Shown: in pieces, positions 8,320-16,465 of the stretch | Layout: each line of letters begins with the position of its first letter | Position numbering within the stretch: the stretch's first letter is position 1 | DNA from: Bacillota bacterium | GTDB taxonomy: Bacteria > Bacillota > Clostridia > Peptostreptococcales > Acidaminobacteraceae | Assembly: GCA_025210655.1 (NCBI GenBank) | Contig: JAOARG010000028.1 | Coordinates: 40,080-104,079 of the forward strand | Length of the DNA: 64,000 nucleotides | Reading direction: 5' to 3' | Translations under genes and position numbers: made by a program | Notes under the pieces: model-generated | What the model was told of the DNA's origin: nothing | The model's database searches: none | Seen by the model: the letters and a program-made list of their open reading frames with translations, nothing else

Positions 8320-11182
8320 AAAGAAAATTATCAGCCTTTTACTTGCTATGGTTATGTTGCTTCTTAATGGATTAGCAGTATTTGCCTCATCGGAAAGTAT
8401 ATTTTCTTTAGAAGAGCTTGAGTTTATTAAGGACAATCCAGTAATTAAGATAGGTATTGACCCAAATTTTGCACCCTTTGAATTTTTTGACTCAAAGGGT
8501 GATTACCAAGGATTAAGTAAAGAGTATCTCCAAAATATAGAGGAAATCTCAGGTTTGAAATTTGAGATATATGGAAATGAAAACTGGGAAAGTACATATG
8601 AAAGGGCAGTCAATGGAGAGTTAGATATGCTCCCTTGTATATCGATGACAAAGGAAAGGCAGGATCTATTTGATTTTTCTGATCCATACTATACTTTCCA
8701 AAGAGTTATAGTTATCAATAATGAAAATGACGAAATAAAATCTAGAAAAGATCTCTTATATCTCAAGGTAGCTGTTCAAAAAAATAGTTCCCATGAAAGC
8801 TATCTAGGTGAAAAGGAAAAGTTTCAGCTAAATATTTATGATAATGTTGTTGAGGCACTAGAAGCAGTTGCAATTGGTGAGGAAAAAGCCTTTATAGGAA
8901 ATATGGCTACAACTCAGTATATAGTCAAAAATAAAGGTATAGCTAATCTTAAGTATGTTAAGTATGAAGCTAAAGATGAAAGCCATCTTCATTTTGCTGT
9001 AAGGAAAGGGATGAGTTCCCTTACATCTATATTAAATAAATCATTAGTCCAAATATCCGAAGCTGAAAAACTTAGAATTCAGAATAAGTGGATAGGTATG
9101 GAGAAGGAAGTTGATTATTCTTGGATAATTAAATTGATTGTGATTATTGTCATATTAGCTATTATTATATTTTCTGTGTCGACATATTGGATAATGAAGC
9201 TAAAAAGAGAAATAAAGAAGCGTGAGGAAATACAAGAAGAGTTAATCATTGCTACTGAAGATGCTAAGAGGGCAAATGAAGTGAAATCTGATTTTCTTGC
9301 TAGAATGTCCCATGAAATTAGAACACCCCTCAATGGCATAAGCGGTATGGCATTTTTACTAGGCAATACGGATCTTGATTATAAGCAAAGGGCACATTTA
9401 GAGAGGATAAAACAAGCATCTGATACTATGTTAGGGATAATAAATGATATATTAGATTTTTCAAAAGTAGAAGCAGGTAAGATAGATATTGATCATAGTC
9501 CTGTAAACTTAGATGAACTAATAAAAAATGTACTAAATATAGTTGCATTTAAGATAGAAGAGAAGGGTTTAGATTTTACTTTAGTAAGGGATCCTAAGCT
9601 TCCTAATTATTTCATTAGTGATGCAAAAAGAATTCAGCAAGTATTTCTTAATATTATCAATAATGGAGTAAAATTTACCAGTGAAGGTGGAATTACATTA
9701 AGTGCTAAGCAAAAGGGCTGTGAAGGTGATATTTGTTTGGTGGAATTTTCCATTAAAGATACTGGAATAGGAATTGCAAAGGAAAATATGGATAAGCTTT
9801 TTCAGCCATTTATTCAGGAAGATTCAAGTATTACGAGACGGTTTGGAGGAACGGGTCTCGGACTTTCAATATCGAAAAATATTGTAGAAATAATGGGGGG
9901 AGAAATAAAGGTTGAAAGTGAAGTGGGTAGTGGTACAGAGTTTATTATATCTCTTCCACTAAAACATGATGAAGAGAAGGAAGAGATTGAAAAAAGTAGC
10001 AATAAGGCATTTGATGGGCTTAAGGCAATAATTCTTGATAAAACAAGTACAGAGCTAAGTGTTACAAATGCATACCTTAGTTCCTTTGGAATTAAATCAG
10101 AACTTACCACATCAACAGAACACATTCTTAAAATACTTGATATAAATGAAAAGAGTGGGGCTAAAGCCTATGATTTATTGGTCATTGATTATGATACACC
10201 TGAAATGGGACTTGAAGAGTTCCATAGGATAATTGATGAAGATACCAATTTAAGCAAACAACCTAAGATGCTATTTATTCTTCCATTCCTTAGGGATGAT
10301 ATGTCTACCTCAATAGATAGTAATCATATGTACATTACAAAGCCAATTTTTCCATCAATACTTCATGATTCACTTATGTATTTATTTGAATCCAAGGTTT
10401 TAAAGGAGAAGAAGGATATGATAATAAAAGAAGACGATATTCAAAGAGAATCATTTGGTCAAGAAAACAAGGTACTTATAGTTGAAGATAATAAAACCAA
10501 TCAGTTAATAGCAAAGTCACTTCTTGAAGAAGAAGGCATAAGTGTACTTTTAGCAGATAATGGTGAAATAGGTGTGAAAACTTATGAAGAGAAGAAAGAC
10601 GAAATAAGTCTTATTTTAATGGATCTTCATATGCCTGTGATGGACGGTTATCAGGCAACCAAATCAATAAGATCAAATGATACAGATATTTCTATAGTTG
10701 CCCTTACAGCAGATGCAATAACTGGTGTAGAAGAAAAATGTAGGGCCTATGGTTTTTCATATTTCCTTAGTAAACCATTCGTACCAGAACAGTTTATAAA
10801 ATTGGTTAAAGATATTATTATAGATACAAAAACTAAAGATAAAGACAAAGAAATACTTTGGGATAAAGAGTTAGGACTAAAAATGTTAGGAGGAAATGCC
10901 AAACTCTTTAAAGAAGTAATCAATCTATATTTGATAGAAAACCAAAATACCGAGATGGAATTGAAGTACTTAGTAGATAATAATAAATTTGAAGAAGCCA
11001 GAGACCTTGTACACAAATTAAAAAGCTCCACAGGATCAATAGGAGCAAGACCGGTACAAAATCTAGCTAAACAGCTACAAGAAGCCTTTGATAGTAATGA
11101 TGACAAAGAGATAGAAGCACTATATCCACACTTTATGGATGTGTTTTCTAAGTTGATGAAGGAGTTGAAGGATGAAATATAA
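8309..11182 (+). CDS. Hybrid sensor kinase with periplasmic-binding sensor, two receivers and HPt
   Basis: A 957-residue BvgS/EvgS-type kinase. In order it has a signal peptide (residues 1-26), an SBP_bac_3 solute-binding sensor (KIGIDPNFAPFEFF), a transmembrane helix near 270-295, HisKA with MSHEIRTPLNG, HATPase with NNGVKFT and GTGLGLSI, a first receiver, a second complete receiver (VEDN, LMDLHMPVMDG, SKPF) and an HPt domain with HKLKSSTGS. The first receiver keeps the acceptor Asp (VIDYDTPEM) and Lys but lacks the acidic pair (LDKTS), so it may be degenerate. I chose ATG 8309 because AAAGGAA ends ten bases before it; 8300 and 8312 are alternatives. It probably senses an amino acid-like ligand. 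Confidence 0.9.
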   Translation: MMNRKKIISLLLAMVMLLLNGLAVFASSESIFSLEELEFIKDNPVIKIGIDPNFAPFEFFDSKGDYQGLSKEYLQNIEEISGLKFEIYGNENWESTYERAVNGELDMLPCISMTKERQDLFDFSDPYYTFQRVIVINNENDEIKSRKDLLYLKVAVQKNSSHESYLGEKEKFQLNIYDNVVEALEAVAIGEEKAFIGNMATTQYIVKNKGIANLKYVKYEAKDESHLHFAVRKGMSSLTSILNKSLVQISEAEKLRIQNKWIGMEKEVDYSWIIKLIVIIVILAIIIFSVSTYWIMKLKREIKKREEIQEELIIATEDAKRANEVKSDFLARMSHEIRTPLNGISGMAFLLGNTDLDYKQRAHLERIKQASDTMLGIINDILDFSKVEAGKIDIDHSPVNLDELIKNVLNIVAFKIEEKGLDFTLVRDPKLPNYFISDAKRIQQVFLNIINNGVKFTSEGGITLSAKQKGCEGDICLVEFSIKDTGIGIAKENMDKLFQPFIQEDSSITRRFGGTGLGLSISKNIVEIMGGEIKVESEVGSGTEFIISLPLKHDEEKEEIEKSSNKAFDGLKAIILDKTSTELSVTNAYLSSFGIKSELTTSTEHILKILDINEKSGAKAYDLLVIDYDTPEMGLEEFHRIIDEDTNLSKQPKMLFILPFLRDDMSTSIDSNHMYITKPIFPSILHDSLMYLFESKVLKEKKDMIIKEDDIQRESFGQENKVLIVEDNKTNQLIAKSLLEEEGISVLLADNGEIGVKTYEEKKDEISLILMDLHMPVMDGYQATKSIRSNDTDISIVALTADAITGVEEKCRAYGFSYFLSKPFVPEQFIKLVKDIIIDTKTKDKDKEILWDKELGLKMLGGNAKLFKEVINLYLIENQNTEMELKYLVDNNKFEEARDLVHKLKSSTGSIGARPVQNLAKQLQEAFDSNDDKEIEALYPHFMDVFSKLMKELKDEI

Positions 11183-11189
11183 ATGACTG

Positions 11190-11535
11190 GGTGGAGTGTT
11201 TTACTAGATGTAAAACGGTAGTGTACGCGCCTGAGAGGCTTGTGGTGGTTAGCTTCTAGGTGAAATGGGGAATCGCACGTTACTTTGTAAGTACTAGGGG
11301 GAATAAAACTAATAAATAAGTTTAGGGGAAAAGGAAAACATAAGATCTCTTAAAGGTCTTACGTTCTTCCTGTTCCCCTAAATTTTTTTCGAAAATTGAT
11401 TCTTCTAGTACGATAAAATAGCGTACGATTCCCCTAAGAATTACTGCCAAACCACCGCTTGCGATAGCAAGCTCACTACCATAAGTCACAAGGTGACGAG
11501 TACACTACCATTTTTTCTAAAGGAAAAATACACCA
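11190..11535. repeat. Hairpin array with GGTAGTGTAC-type linkers, in inverted arms
   Basis: The gap between the converging hybrid kinase and lipoprotein genes is an imperfect giant inverted repeat. The left arm reads GGGTGGAGT, hairpin GTTTTA/TAAAAC, linker GGTAGTGTAC, hairpin GCCT/AGGC, GTGGTGG, then GGGGAATCGCACG. The reverse complement of the right arm reads GGGTGGTGT, hairpin TTTTTC/GAAAAA, GGTAGTGTAC, hairpin GTCAC/GTGAC, GGTAGTGAG, hairpin CTTGC/GCAAG, GGTGGTT, GGGGAATCGTACG. Linkers match while hairpin stems differ yet stay self-complementary. A terminator-like hairpin is at the centre. Confidence 0.75.
11321..11389 (+). terminator. Terminator at the centre of the 11.2-11.5 kb array
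   Basis: TTTAGGGGAA (11321-11330) pairs with TTCCCCTAAA (11373-11382). AGGAA/TTCCT and TAAGA/TCTTA pair further in, and seven T residues follow. It would terminate the hybrid kinase transcript and might also work for the opposing lipoprotein gene. Confidence 0.75.
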
Positions 11536-11541
11536 CCCATT

Positions 11542-12513
11542 CTACCAACTAGTTAAATCCTTAAAATCAGCCCTATACACTCCACTTTCAAATACCGGAG
11601 CCTTAAATTTCCACTTCCTGGTTCCGCTAATGGATTCGATAGTATCACTTGAAGTAGCAACAACATATCCTGCTTCATCAAATAAATCAAAACTTATTGT
11701 AACCATTTTGATATCTTCTTTTGAAAGATTTTCAACAACACCGGTTAAATAAACTACATTATCGATTTTTTCAAACTGGAAATCCCAAAGTACTAGCCCG
11801 TTTTCAGTTCTTGCAACATGGGCTGGGAGATTAGCCATACTACTTTGATTTTCATTATATTCTACTTGAGTACTATCAAAATCGTATGATGCAATGACTT
11901 CGTTATTTCTGCTCATTACCTCTACAGTAGCAATAAATTCCGTTTCTATTTCATCAAAAAAAGTTGAAACTATACCATCTGACTGAGGGATTATTTCAAT
12001 AACCTGTGCAAGTCTATCAGGTAGAGGATTTATTACATTTCCATCTACATCAACTAGTCTTATGGCTGTTTCCCTAATTTTCACAGTTCTTTTCCCCGTA
12101 TTGCTAATAGTAGTATTTAGGGTAAAAGCACCTGCTTCTAAAGATGCAGAGTTAAAATTAGCTCTTATACTTATTTTATTTTGTTCATCTCTTTCTTTCT
12201 TAGACTCAGTTTTTTTCTTTTCCTCGGCCTTTCGAATTTCTTCCTTTTTCTTTACTTCATCAGCTTTTCTTTTTTTCTCTACTTCTTTTTCTTTTTCGGC
12301 TTTTTTAGCTTCTTCGTCTTTTTTAATTTCCTCTCTGACCTGAGCTTCAATTTCTTTTCTGATTTCTTCCTCAGTTTTTTCTTTTTCGATTGGCACTTCA
12401 GAAGAGCCTTCCTGAATCTTGTTAGAAGAAGTATCATTGTTACTTCCACAGCCAGTAAAAAGTAATGAAAGGATCATCATGGATATAATTAATTTGATAT
12501 ATTTTGATTTCAT
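11542..12513 (-). CDS. Lipoprotein with charged coiled coil and FxLYD-type domain
   Basis: A 323-residue predicted lipoprotein with signal peptide and lipobox LFTGC (Cys22). Residues about 40-112 are almost entirely Glu, Lys and Arg and should form a long helix or coiled coil that holds the rest away from the membrane. Two beta-rich segments follow; the last (LWDFQFEKIDNVVYLTGVVE to the end) resembles FxLYD domains. AGGAGAG lies before the ATG. It is monocistronic. The charged helix makes low-complexity opposite-strand frames here that are not genes. Function unknown. Confidence 0.8.
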   Translation of the reverse strand: MKSKYIKLIISMMILSLLFTGCGSNNDTSSNKIQEGSSEVPIEKEKTEEEIRKEIEAQVREEIKKDEEAKKAEKEKEVEKKRKADEVKKKEEIRKAEEKKKTESKKERDEQNKISIRANFNSASLEAGAFTLNTTISNTGKRTVKIRETAIRLVDVDGNVINPLPDRLAQVIEIIPQSDGIVSTFFDEIETEFIATVEVMSRNNEVIASYDFDSTQVEYNENQSSMANLPAHVARTENGLVLWDFQFEKIDNVVYLTGVVENLSKEDIKMVTISFDLFDEAGYVVATSSDTIESISGTRKWKFKAPVFESGVYRADFKDLTSW

Positions 12514-12710
12514 TTATCATCTCTCCTATGAAGTAATTTTATTATAATAATTATACATTATATATATGGGGACTAGGATTAAGTTTTAGAGACAAGAAAA
12601 TCTTATTAAAAAGAAGGTCCACAAGTTCTAATAAAGATTGAATGAAGAAAAGTTAGGGTATTATTTATCTGAAAGATACCGTATAAAAATTCACAAAAAG
12701 GGGTGAGGAG

Positions 12711-14576
12711 ATGAAAAAAACATATATTATACTAGCTGCTTTTATTATTATTTTCATGTCCTTTAGCTTTGCTCAAGATAATAAGTCAGTACTAATAATT
12801 AATTCATACAGTACTGAATATAGTTGGACTGTTGATACTATTGAAGGAGTCAAAGATAAATTAGGTGAGTATAGCCCAAGTATTGATATAAAGACTGAGT
12901 ACATGGATACGAAAAATAATAATACGAAAGATTATATTAGATCTCTCTACCAAGTTTATAAAGGAAAGTATAAAGATGTTCACTTTGATGGAATCATAGT
13001 TTGTGATGATAATGGCCTAAGATTTATATTAGAATATGCTAATGATTTATTTGGTGAAACACCTATATTTTATTGCGGTATAAATTCCACATCGGTTTAT
13101 GAAGAAGGGATACTTGAAAGTCTAGTGGGGATAATCGAAGAAGCATCTATTAGAGAAACATTAGATATAGCATTAGAAGCAAATCCTGACCTTAGCAAAG
13201 TGTATTTGCTAAAAGAAGAATCCACATCAGGAAAAATAACAACAAATGAAATACTAAAAGAAATGGATTTATATGAAAATATTGATGTTGAGCTTATTGA
13301 AGGAAATAATTTTCATGAAATATCAAAAAACATAAATGATATAGATGAAATAAATAGCATCCTACTCCTTACATTTTTTGCAGTAGATAAGGAGGGGAAT
13401 GTTTATAATTCTGTTGAAAGTACATTTGAAAAACTTATCAAAAATAGTAATATACCAGTTTATGGATTGTGGGATTTTGGTTTTGGTCATGGAGTGATTG
13501 GAGGTAAGATGATTTCAGGCTACAGTCAAGGAGTTGAAGTGTCTAAATATCTTATAGATTATTTTGAAAGTGGAAAATATGAAGCTGGTACAAGTAGGGT
13601 AGAGAATATTCATATGTATGATTATGAAGCTATGATGACTTACGGTATAGATCCAAGCATTATCCCAGAAAACTCAATAGTAATAAATAGACCTATTTCA
13701 TTTACTGAAAGACATAGGGATGCAATTATGTGGAGTATTGTAATAATTACTGTTTTAGGAATCTATATAATTCTTTTAAGAGTTCAGATTAGAAGAGGTA
13801 TAGAAAGGGAGAAAAACACTTTGGAAGAACTGATGGAAGCTAAAAAAATGAGTTCTTTGGTTTCTATAATGAATAGACTCTCCCATGAAATGAATACACC
13901 CCTTGGAAATCTTGTAACAAGTCTCTCACATATGAATAATACAACAAGAAAAATAAAAAGTAGTGCACTAGCTGGAAACCTAACGTCTAAAGATTTGTCT
14001 AAGGCACTGGATTTATATGAGGCTATCCATGACATAATGGAAAAAGGTATAGATAGTACCATGAAGATATCAGAATCTTTTAGAGAAATTTCCAAAGATA
14101 ATTCTGTTCCTAAGATTAAATATAATCTTTTAATGAAGATAAATGTAATAGTAGATTCTTTAAAAAAGAAAAATGAGGATATAGATACTGTTCTTTTATT
14201 TGATATAGATTGTTCTGATAAGTTGCAGATTTATGCAAGACCAGGGGCATTAAAAACAATTTTTTCTAATCTCATTCAAAATTCTATAGATCACGGTTTT
14301 GAAGGTTACCATAGTGGGCAAATTTCTATAAAGGCATATGAAGATGATAGCAATGTGTATATAGAGTACAGTGACAATGGTAAAGGAAAAGCTGAAATTT
14401 GTAGCAAGGTTTTTGAACCCTTCTATACAGAAAAAAAATGGTCTGAACATCAGGGATTGGGACTATATACAGTTCAAAATATTATCCATTCTATGGATGG
14501 CAGTATTAAATGTACCCCTGGGGAAGTGGAGGGATTGATTTTTAGCATTCTTATTCCTAAGGACATTGTAAAATAA
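12711..14576 (+). CDS. Sensor histidine kinase with ABC-type substrate-binding extracellular domain
   Basis: A 621-residue protein with signal peptide MKKTYIILAAFIIIFMSFSF and an extracellular domain like PF04392 substrate-binding proteins (VLIINSYSTEYSWTVDTIEG, GIIVCDDNGLRF). A transmembrane helix follows near 341-360. The HisKA motif is LSHEMNTPLGN and the HATPase has NLIQNSIDHGF, DNGKGK and GLGLYTV. GGGGTGAGG precedes the ATG. No response regulator lies beside it, so it is an orphan kinase or signals to a distant partner. The ligand is unknown. Confidence 0.88.
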   Translation: MKKTYIILAAFIIIFMSFSFAQDNKSVLIINSYSTEYSWTVDTIEGVKDKLGEYSPSIDIKTEYMDTKNNNTKDYIRSLYQVYKGKYKDVHFDGIIVCDDNGLRFILEYANDLFGETPIFYCGINSTSVYEEGILESLVGIIEEASIRETLDIALEANPDLSKVYLLKEESTSGKITTNEILKEMDLYENIDVELIEGNNFHEISKNINDIDEINSILLLTFFAVDKEGNVYNSVESTFEKLIKNSNIPVYGLWDFGFGHGVIGGKMISGYSQGVEVSKYLIDYFESGKYEAGTSRVENIHMYDYEAMMTYGIDPSIIPENSIVINRPISFTERHRDAIMWSIVIITVLGIYIILLRVQIRRGIEREKNTLEELMEAKKMSSLVSIMNRLSHEMNTPLGNLVTSLSHMNNTTRKIKSSALAGNLTSKDLSKALDLYEAIHDIMEKGIDSTMKISESFREISKDNSVPKIKYNLLMKINVIVDSLKKKNEDIDTVLLFDIDCSDKLQIYARPGALKTIFSNLIQNSIDHGFEGYHSGQISIKAYEDDSNVYIEYSDNGKGKAEICSKVFEPFYTEKKWSEHQGLGLYTVQNIIHSMDGSIKCTPGEVEGLIFSILIPKDIVK

Positions 14577-14593
14577 CCTATTTATGATATAAT
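14566..14593 (+). promoter_or_regulatory. Promoter for nadD-yqeK-rsfS
   Basis: TTGTAA (14566-14571) and a perfect TATAAT (14588-14593) are 16 bases apart, overlapping the 3' end of the kinase gene, with the nadD ATG 28 bases further on. Confidence 0.6.
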
Positions 14594-14620
14594 CACCTTA
14601 GCAAAAACATAGGGGGAAGT

Positions 14621-15232
14621 ATGAGTAAAAGAATTGGAATTATGGGAGGAACATTTGACCCTATTCATTATGGTCATTTAGTCTTAGCTGAAGAAGTGCT
14701 GAATGCATTCTCTCTGGATAAAATATATTTTATACCAGTTGGAAAAGCACCCCATAAAGATGAAGAAAAAGCAGACAAGGATATGAGATTTCAAATGGTG
14801 CAACTTGCTACTATTACAAACTCAAACTTTAGAGCTTTAAGCATAGAAATAGATTGCGAAGAGGTCAGTTATACAATAAATACTGTTGAGAAACTAAAAA
14901 TGGGAGAAAATAAGGACGATGAATTGTTCTTTATTACAGGTGCAGATGCTATATTGTATTTAGATTCATGGATGAGATTTGAAGAATTATTCTCAATGTG
15001 CAGTTTTATTGCCGCTACTAGACCGGGTATAGACTATAAAAATGTATTAGAAAAAATAGAGTATCTAAAAGATAAATACGGTGCAAATATATATCCAATA
15101 GAAGTTCCGGCACTTGATATATCATCTACAGAAATTAGGGATAGGGTTAGGGATGATAGATCTATAAAATATCTTGTACCAGAGTCGGTTGAAGCATATA
15201 TTAAGAAAAATAATCTATATAAGAAGGGTTAG
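14621..15232 (+). CDS. nadD: Nicotinate-nucleotide adenylyltransferase
   Basis: A 203-residue nucleotidyltransferase. The signature GIMGGTFDPIHYGHL holds the HxGH-type motif and ISSTEIRDR is the C-terminal ISSTxxR motif. It makes nicotinic acid adenine dinucleotide from NaMN and ATP in NAD synthesis. AGGGGGAAG precedes the ATG. It is first in the nadD-yqeK-rsfS order that is standard in Firmicutes. Confidence 0.97.
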   Translation: MSKRIGIMGGTFDPIHYGHLVLAEEVLNAFSLDKIYFIPVGKAPHKDEEKADKDMRFQMVQLATITNSNFRALSIEIDCEEVSYTINTVEKLKMGENKDDELFFITGADAILYLDSWMRFEELFSMCSFIAATRPGIDYKNVLEKIEYLKDKYGANIYPIEVPALDISSTEIRDRVRDDRSIKYLVPESVEAYIKKNNLYKKG

Positions 15233-15234
15233 AA

Positions 15235-15801
15235 TTGAAAAAACTAAAGGATAAAGTTAAGGGGAAGCTAAAGAAAAAAAGATTCTTACATACTGAAGGT
15301 GTTGTTGATACAGCTGTAGAACTATGTAAAATCTATGGTATAGATGGACAAAAAGCAATTTTGGCAGGATATTTACATGACTATACAAAGTATATGAAAA
15401 AAGATGAAATATTAGAAATTGTAAAAAGAGAGAAGATTAAACTCAATGAAGTAGAAAAACACAATCTCTTTCTAGTACATGGATATACAGCAGCAGTAGT
15501 TGCCAGGGATGAATTTGCTATTTCTGATGAAGAGGTCCTTGATGCAATTAGATACCATACCTTTGGTAGAGTTAATATGACAATACTTGATATGATAATG
15601 TATGTTGCAGATGCTATAGAACCTGAAAGGGAATATGATGGTATTGAGCAGTTAAGAAAACTAGCAAAAAAAGATATAGAAAAGGCTTATCTTATGGCTT
15701 TAGAGCATTCAATAAAGTATGTTATAGATAAAAATCAGATGATACACCCAAATAGTATAGAGTCAAGAAATGCAATACTTATGAAGAATACGGAGGAATA
15801 A
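15235..15801 (+). CDS. yqeK: HD-domain bis(5'-nucleosyl)-tetraphosphatase YqeK
   Basis: A 188-residue HD-domain protein. Metal ligands are in HTEGVVDTAVEL, AGYLHDYTKYM, HNLFLVHGYTAA and MYVADAIEPERE. Members of this family hydrolyse Ap4A symmetrically to ADP. The start is TTG 15235, two bases after the nadD stop, with AAGGG six bases before it; no ATG fits the family N terminus. Confidence 0.92.
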   Translation: MKKLKDKVKGKLKKKRFLHTEGVVDTAVELCKIYGIDGQKAILAGYLHDYTKYMKKDEILEIVKREKIKLNEVEKHNLFLVHGYTAAVVARDEFAISDEEVLDAIRYHTFGRVNMTILDMIMYVADAIEPEREYDGIEQLRKLAKKDIEKAYLMALEHSIKYVIDKNQMIHPNSIESRNAILMKNTEE

Positions 15802-16158
15802 ATGAAAGAAATAAAAGATGTGGCTATTGACATAGCAGGAATGATAGATGAGCACAGCGGACTAAATGTTTCGGTACTTGATATAAGTAAACTTTCACCT
15901 ATGGCAGATTATTTTGTAATAGCTACTGGAAAAAACAACAGACATGTAAATGCCCTTGCTGCACATGTGGAAGATGAAATGGGAAAATATGATTTTGATA
16001 TAAGACACAAGGAAGGTCATAGACAGGGGAAATGGATACTACTAGACTATAGTGATATAGTAATTCATATCTTTACTGAAGAGGAAAGATATTTCTACAA
16101 TTTAGAAAGAATATGGGCGGATGCAAATAAATTGGATCTTCATATTGACACATTCTAG
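15802..16158 (+). CDS. rsfS: Ribosomal silencing factor RsfS
   Basis: A 118-residue RsfS/Iojap protein with the core MADYFVIATGKNNRHVNALA, the HKEGHRQGKWILLDYSDIVI strand and the FYNLERIWADA helix. It binds L14 and blocks subunit joining when nutrients are short. The ATG directly abuts the yqeK stop (taaATG) and CGGAGG lies in the end of yqeK, so translation is coupled. Confidence 0.96.
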   Translation: MKEIKDVAIDIAGMIDEHSGLNVSVLDISKLSPMADYFVIATGKNNRHVNALAAHVEDEMGKYDFDIRHKEGHRQGKWILLDYSDIVIHIFTEEERYFYNLERIWADANKLDLHIDTF

Positions 16159-16173
16159 AATAAAAAGTAGAAT
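16145..16173 (+). promoter_or_regulatory. Promoter for T-box leuS, overlapping the rsfS end
   Basis: A perfect TTGACA at 16145-16150, a 17-base spacer and TAGAAT at 16168-16173. The -35 lies within the last codons of rsfS, so leuS has its own promoter directly before the T-box leader. Confidence 0.7.
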
Positions 16174-16179
16174 AATTAG

Positions 16180-16440
16180 AAGAAGTAAAATAAAATAAGA
16201 ATAATTAGGGAAGTATTAGATAAGAAAATCTTACTAGAGAGCTAGGGTGTGGTGGAACTTAGCAGCTTTTTTTATTGAACTTGTCCCATTCAAATAATTA
16301 TTGGAGTAGTTTACCTTATAAAACTTACAAGAGGACAGTTATAGGTCATAAAAAGACTTATGAATATAGTCAATTAGGGTGGTACCGCGGGCAAAGCTCG
16401 TCCCTATTAGATGTGAAAAAGGGTACCTTTTTTATTTTTT
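16180..16440 (+). promoter_or_regulatory. T-box leader (tRNA-Leu-sensing) of leuS
   Basis: The conserved T-box AGGGTGGTACCGCG lies at 16377-16390 and is followed by a terminator arm whose GGGTACC before a T-run can pair with the T-box segment. Stem I opens with AATAATTAGGGA (about 16190-16211) pairing with the TCCC and AATTATT near 16284-16305. Just before that 3' strand is a CTT codon at 16280-16282, a plausible Leu specifier. Uncharged tRNA-Leu would favour the antiterminator and raise leuS expression. Confidence 0.9.
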
Positions 16441-16465
16441 GAATTTATTAAGGGAGGAAATATTT

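Noticed and set aside
12062..12465. Two overlapping Phe/Ser-rich plus-strand frames opposite the lipoprotein gene
   Set aside because: They mirror the Lys/Glu-rich coiled-coil codons of the lipoprotein and are low-complexity artefacts.
16379..16465. N-terminal extension of leuS
   Set aside because: It is encoded by the T-box and terminator; the true site AGGGAGG precedes ATG 16466.
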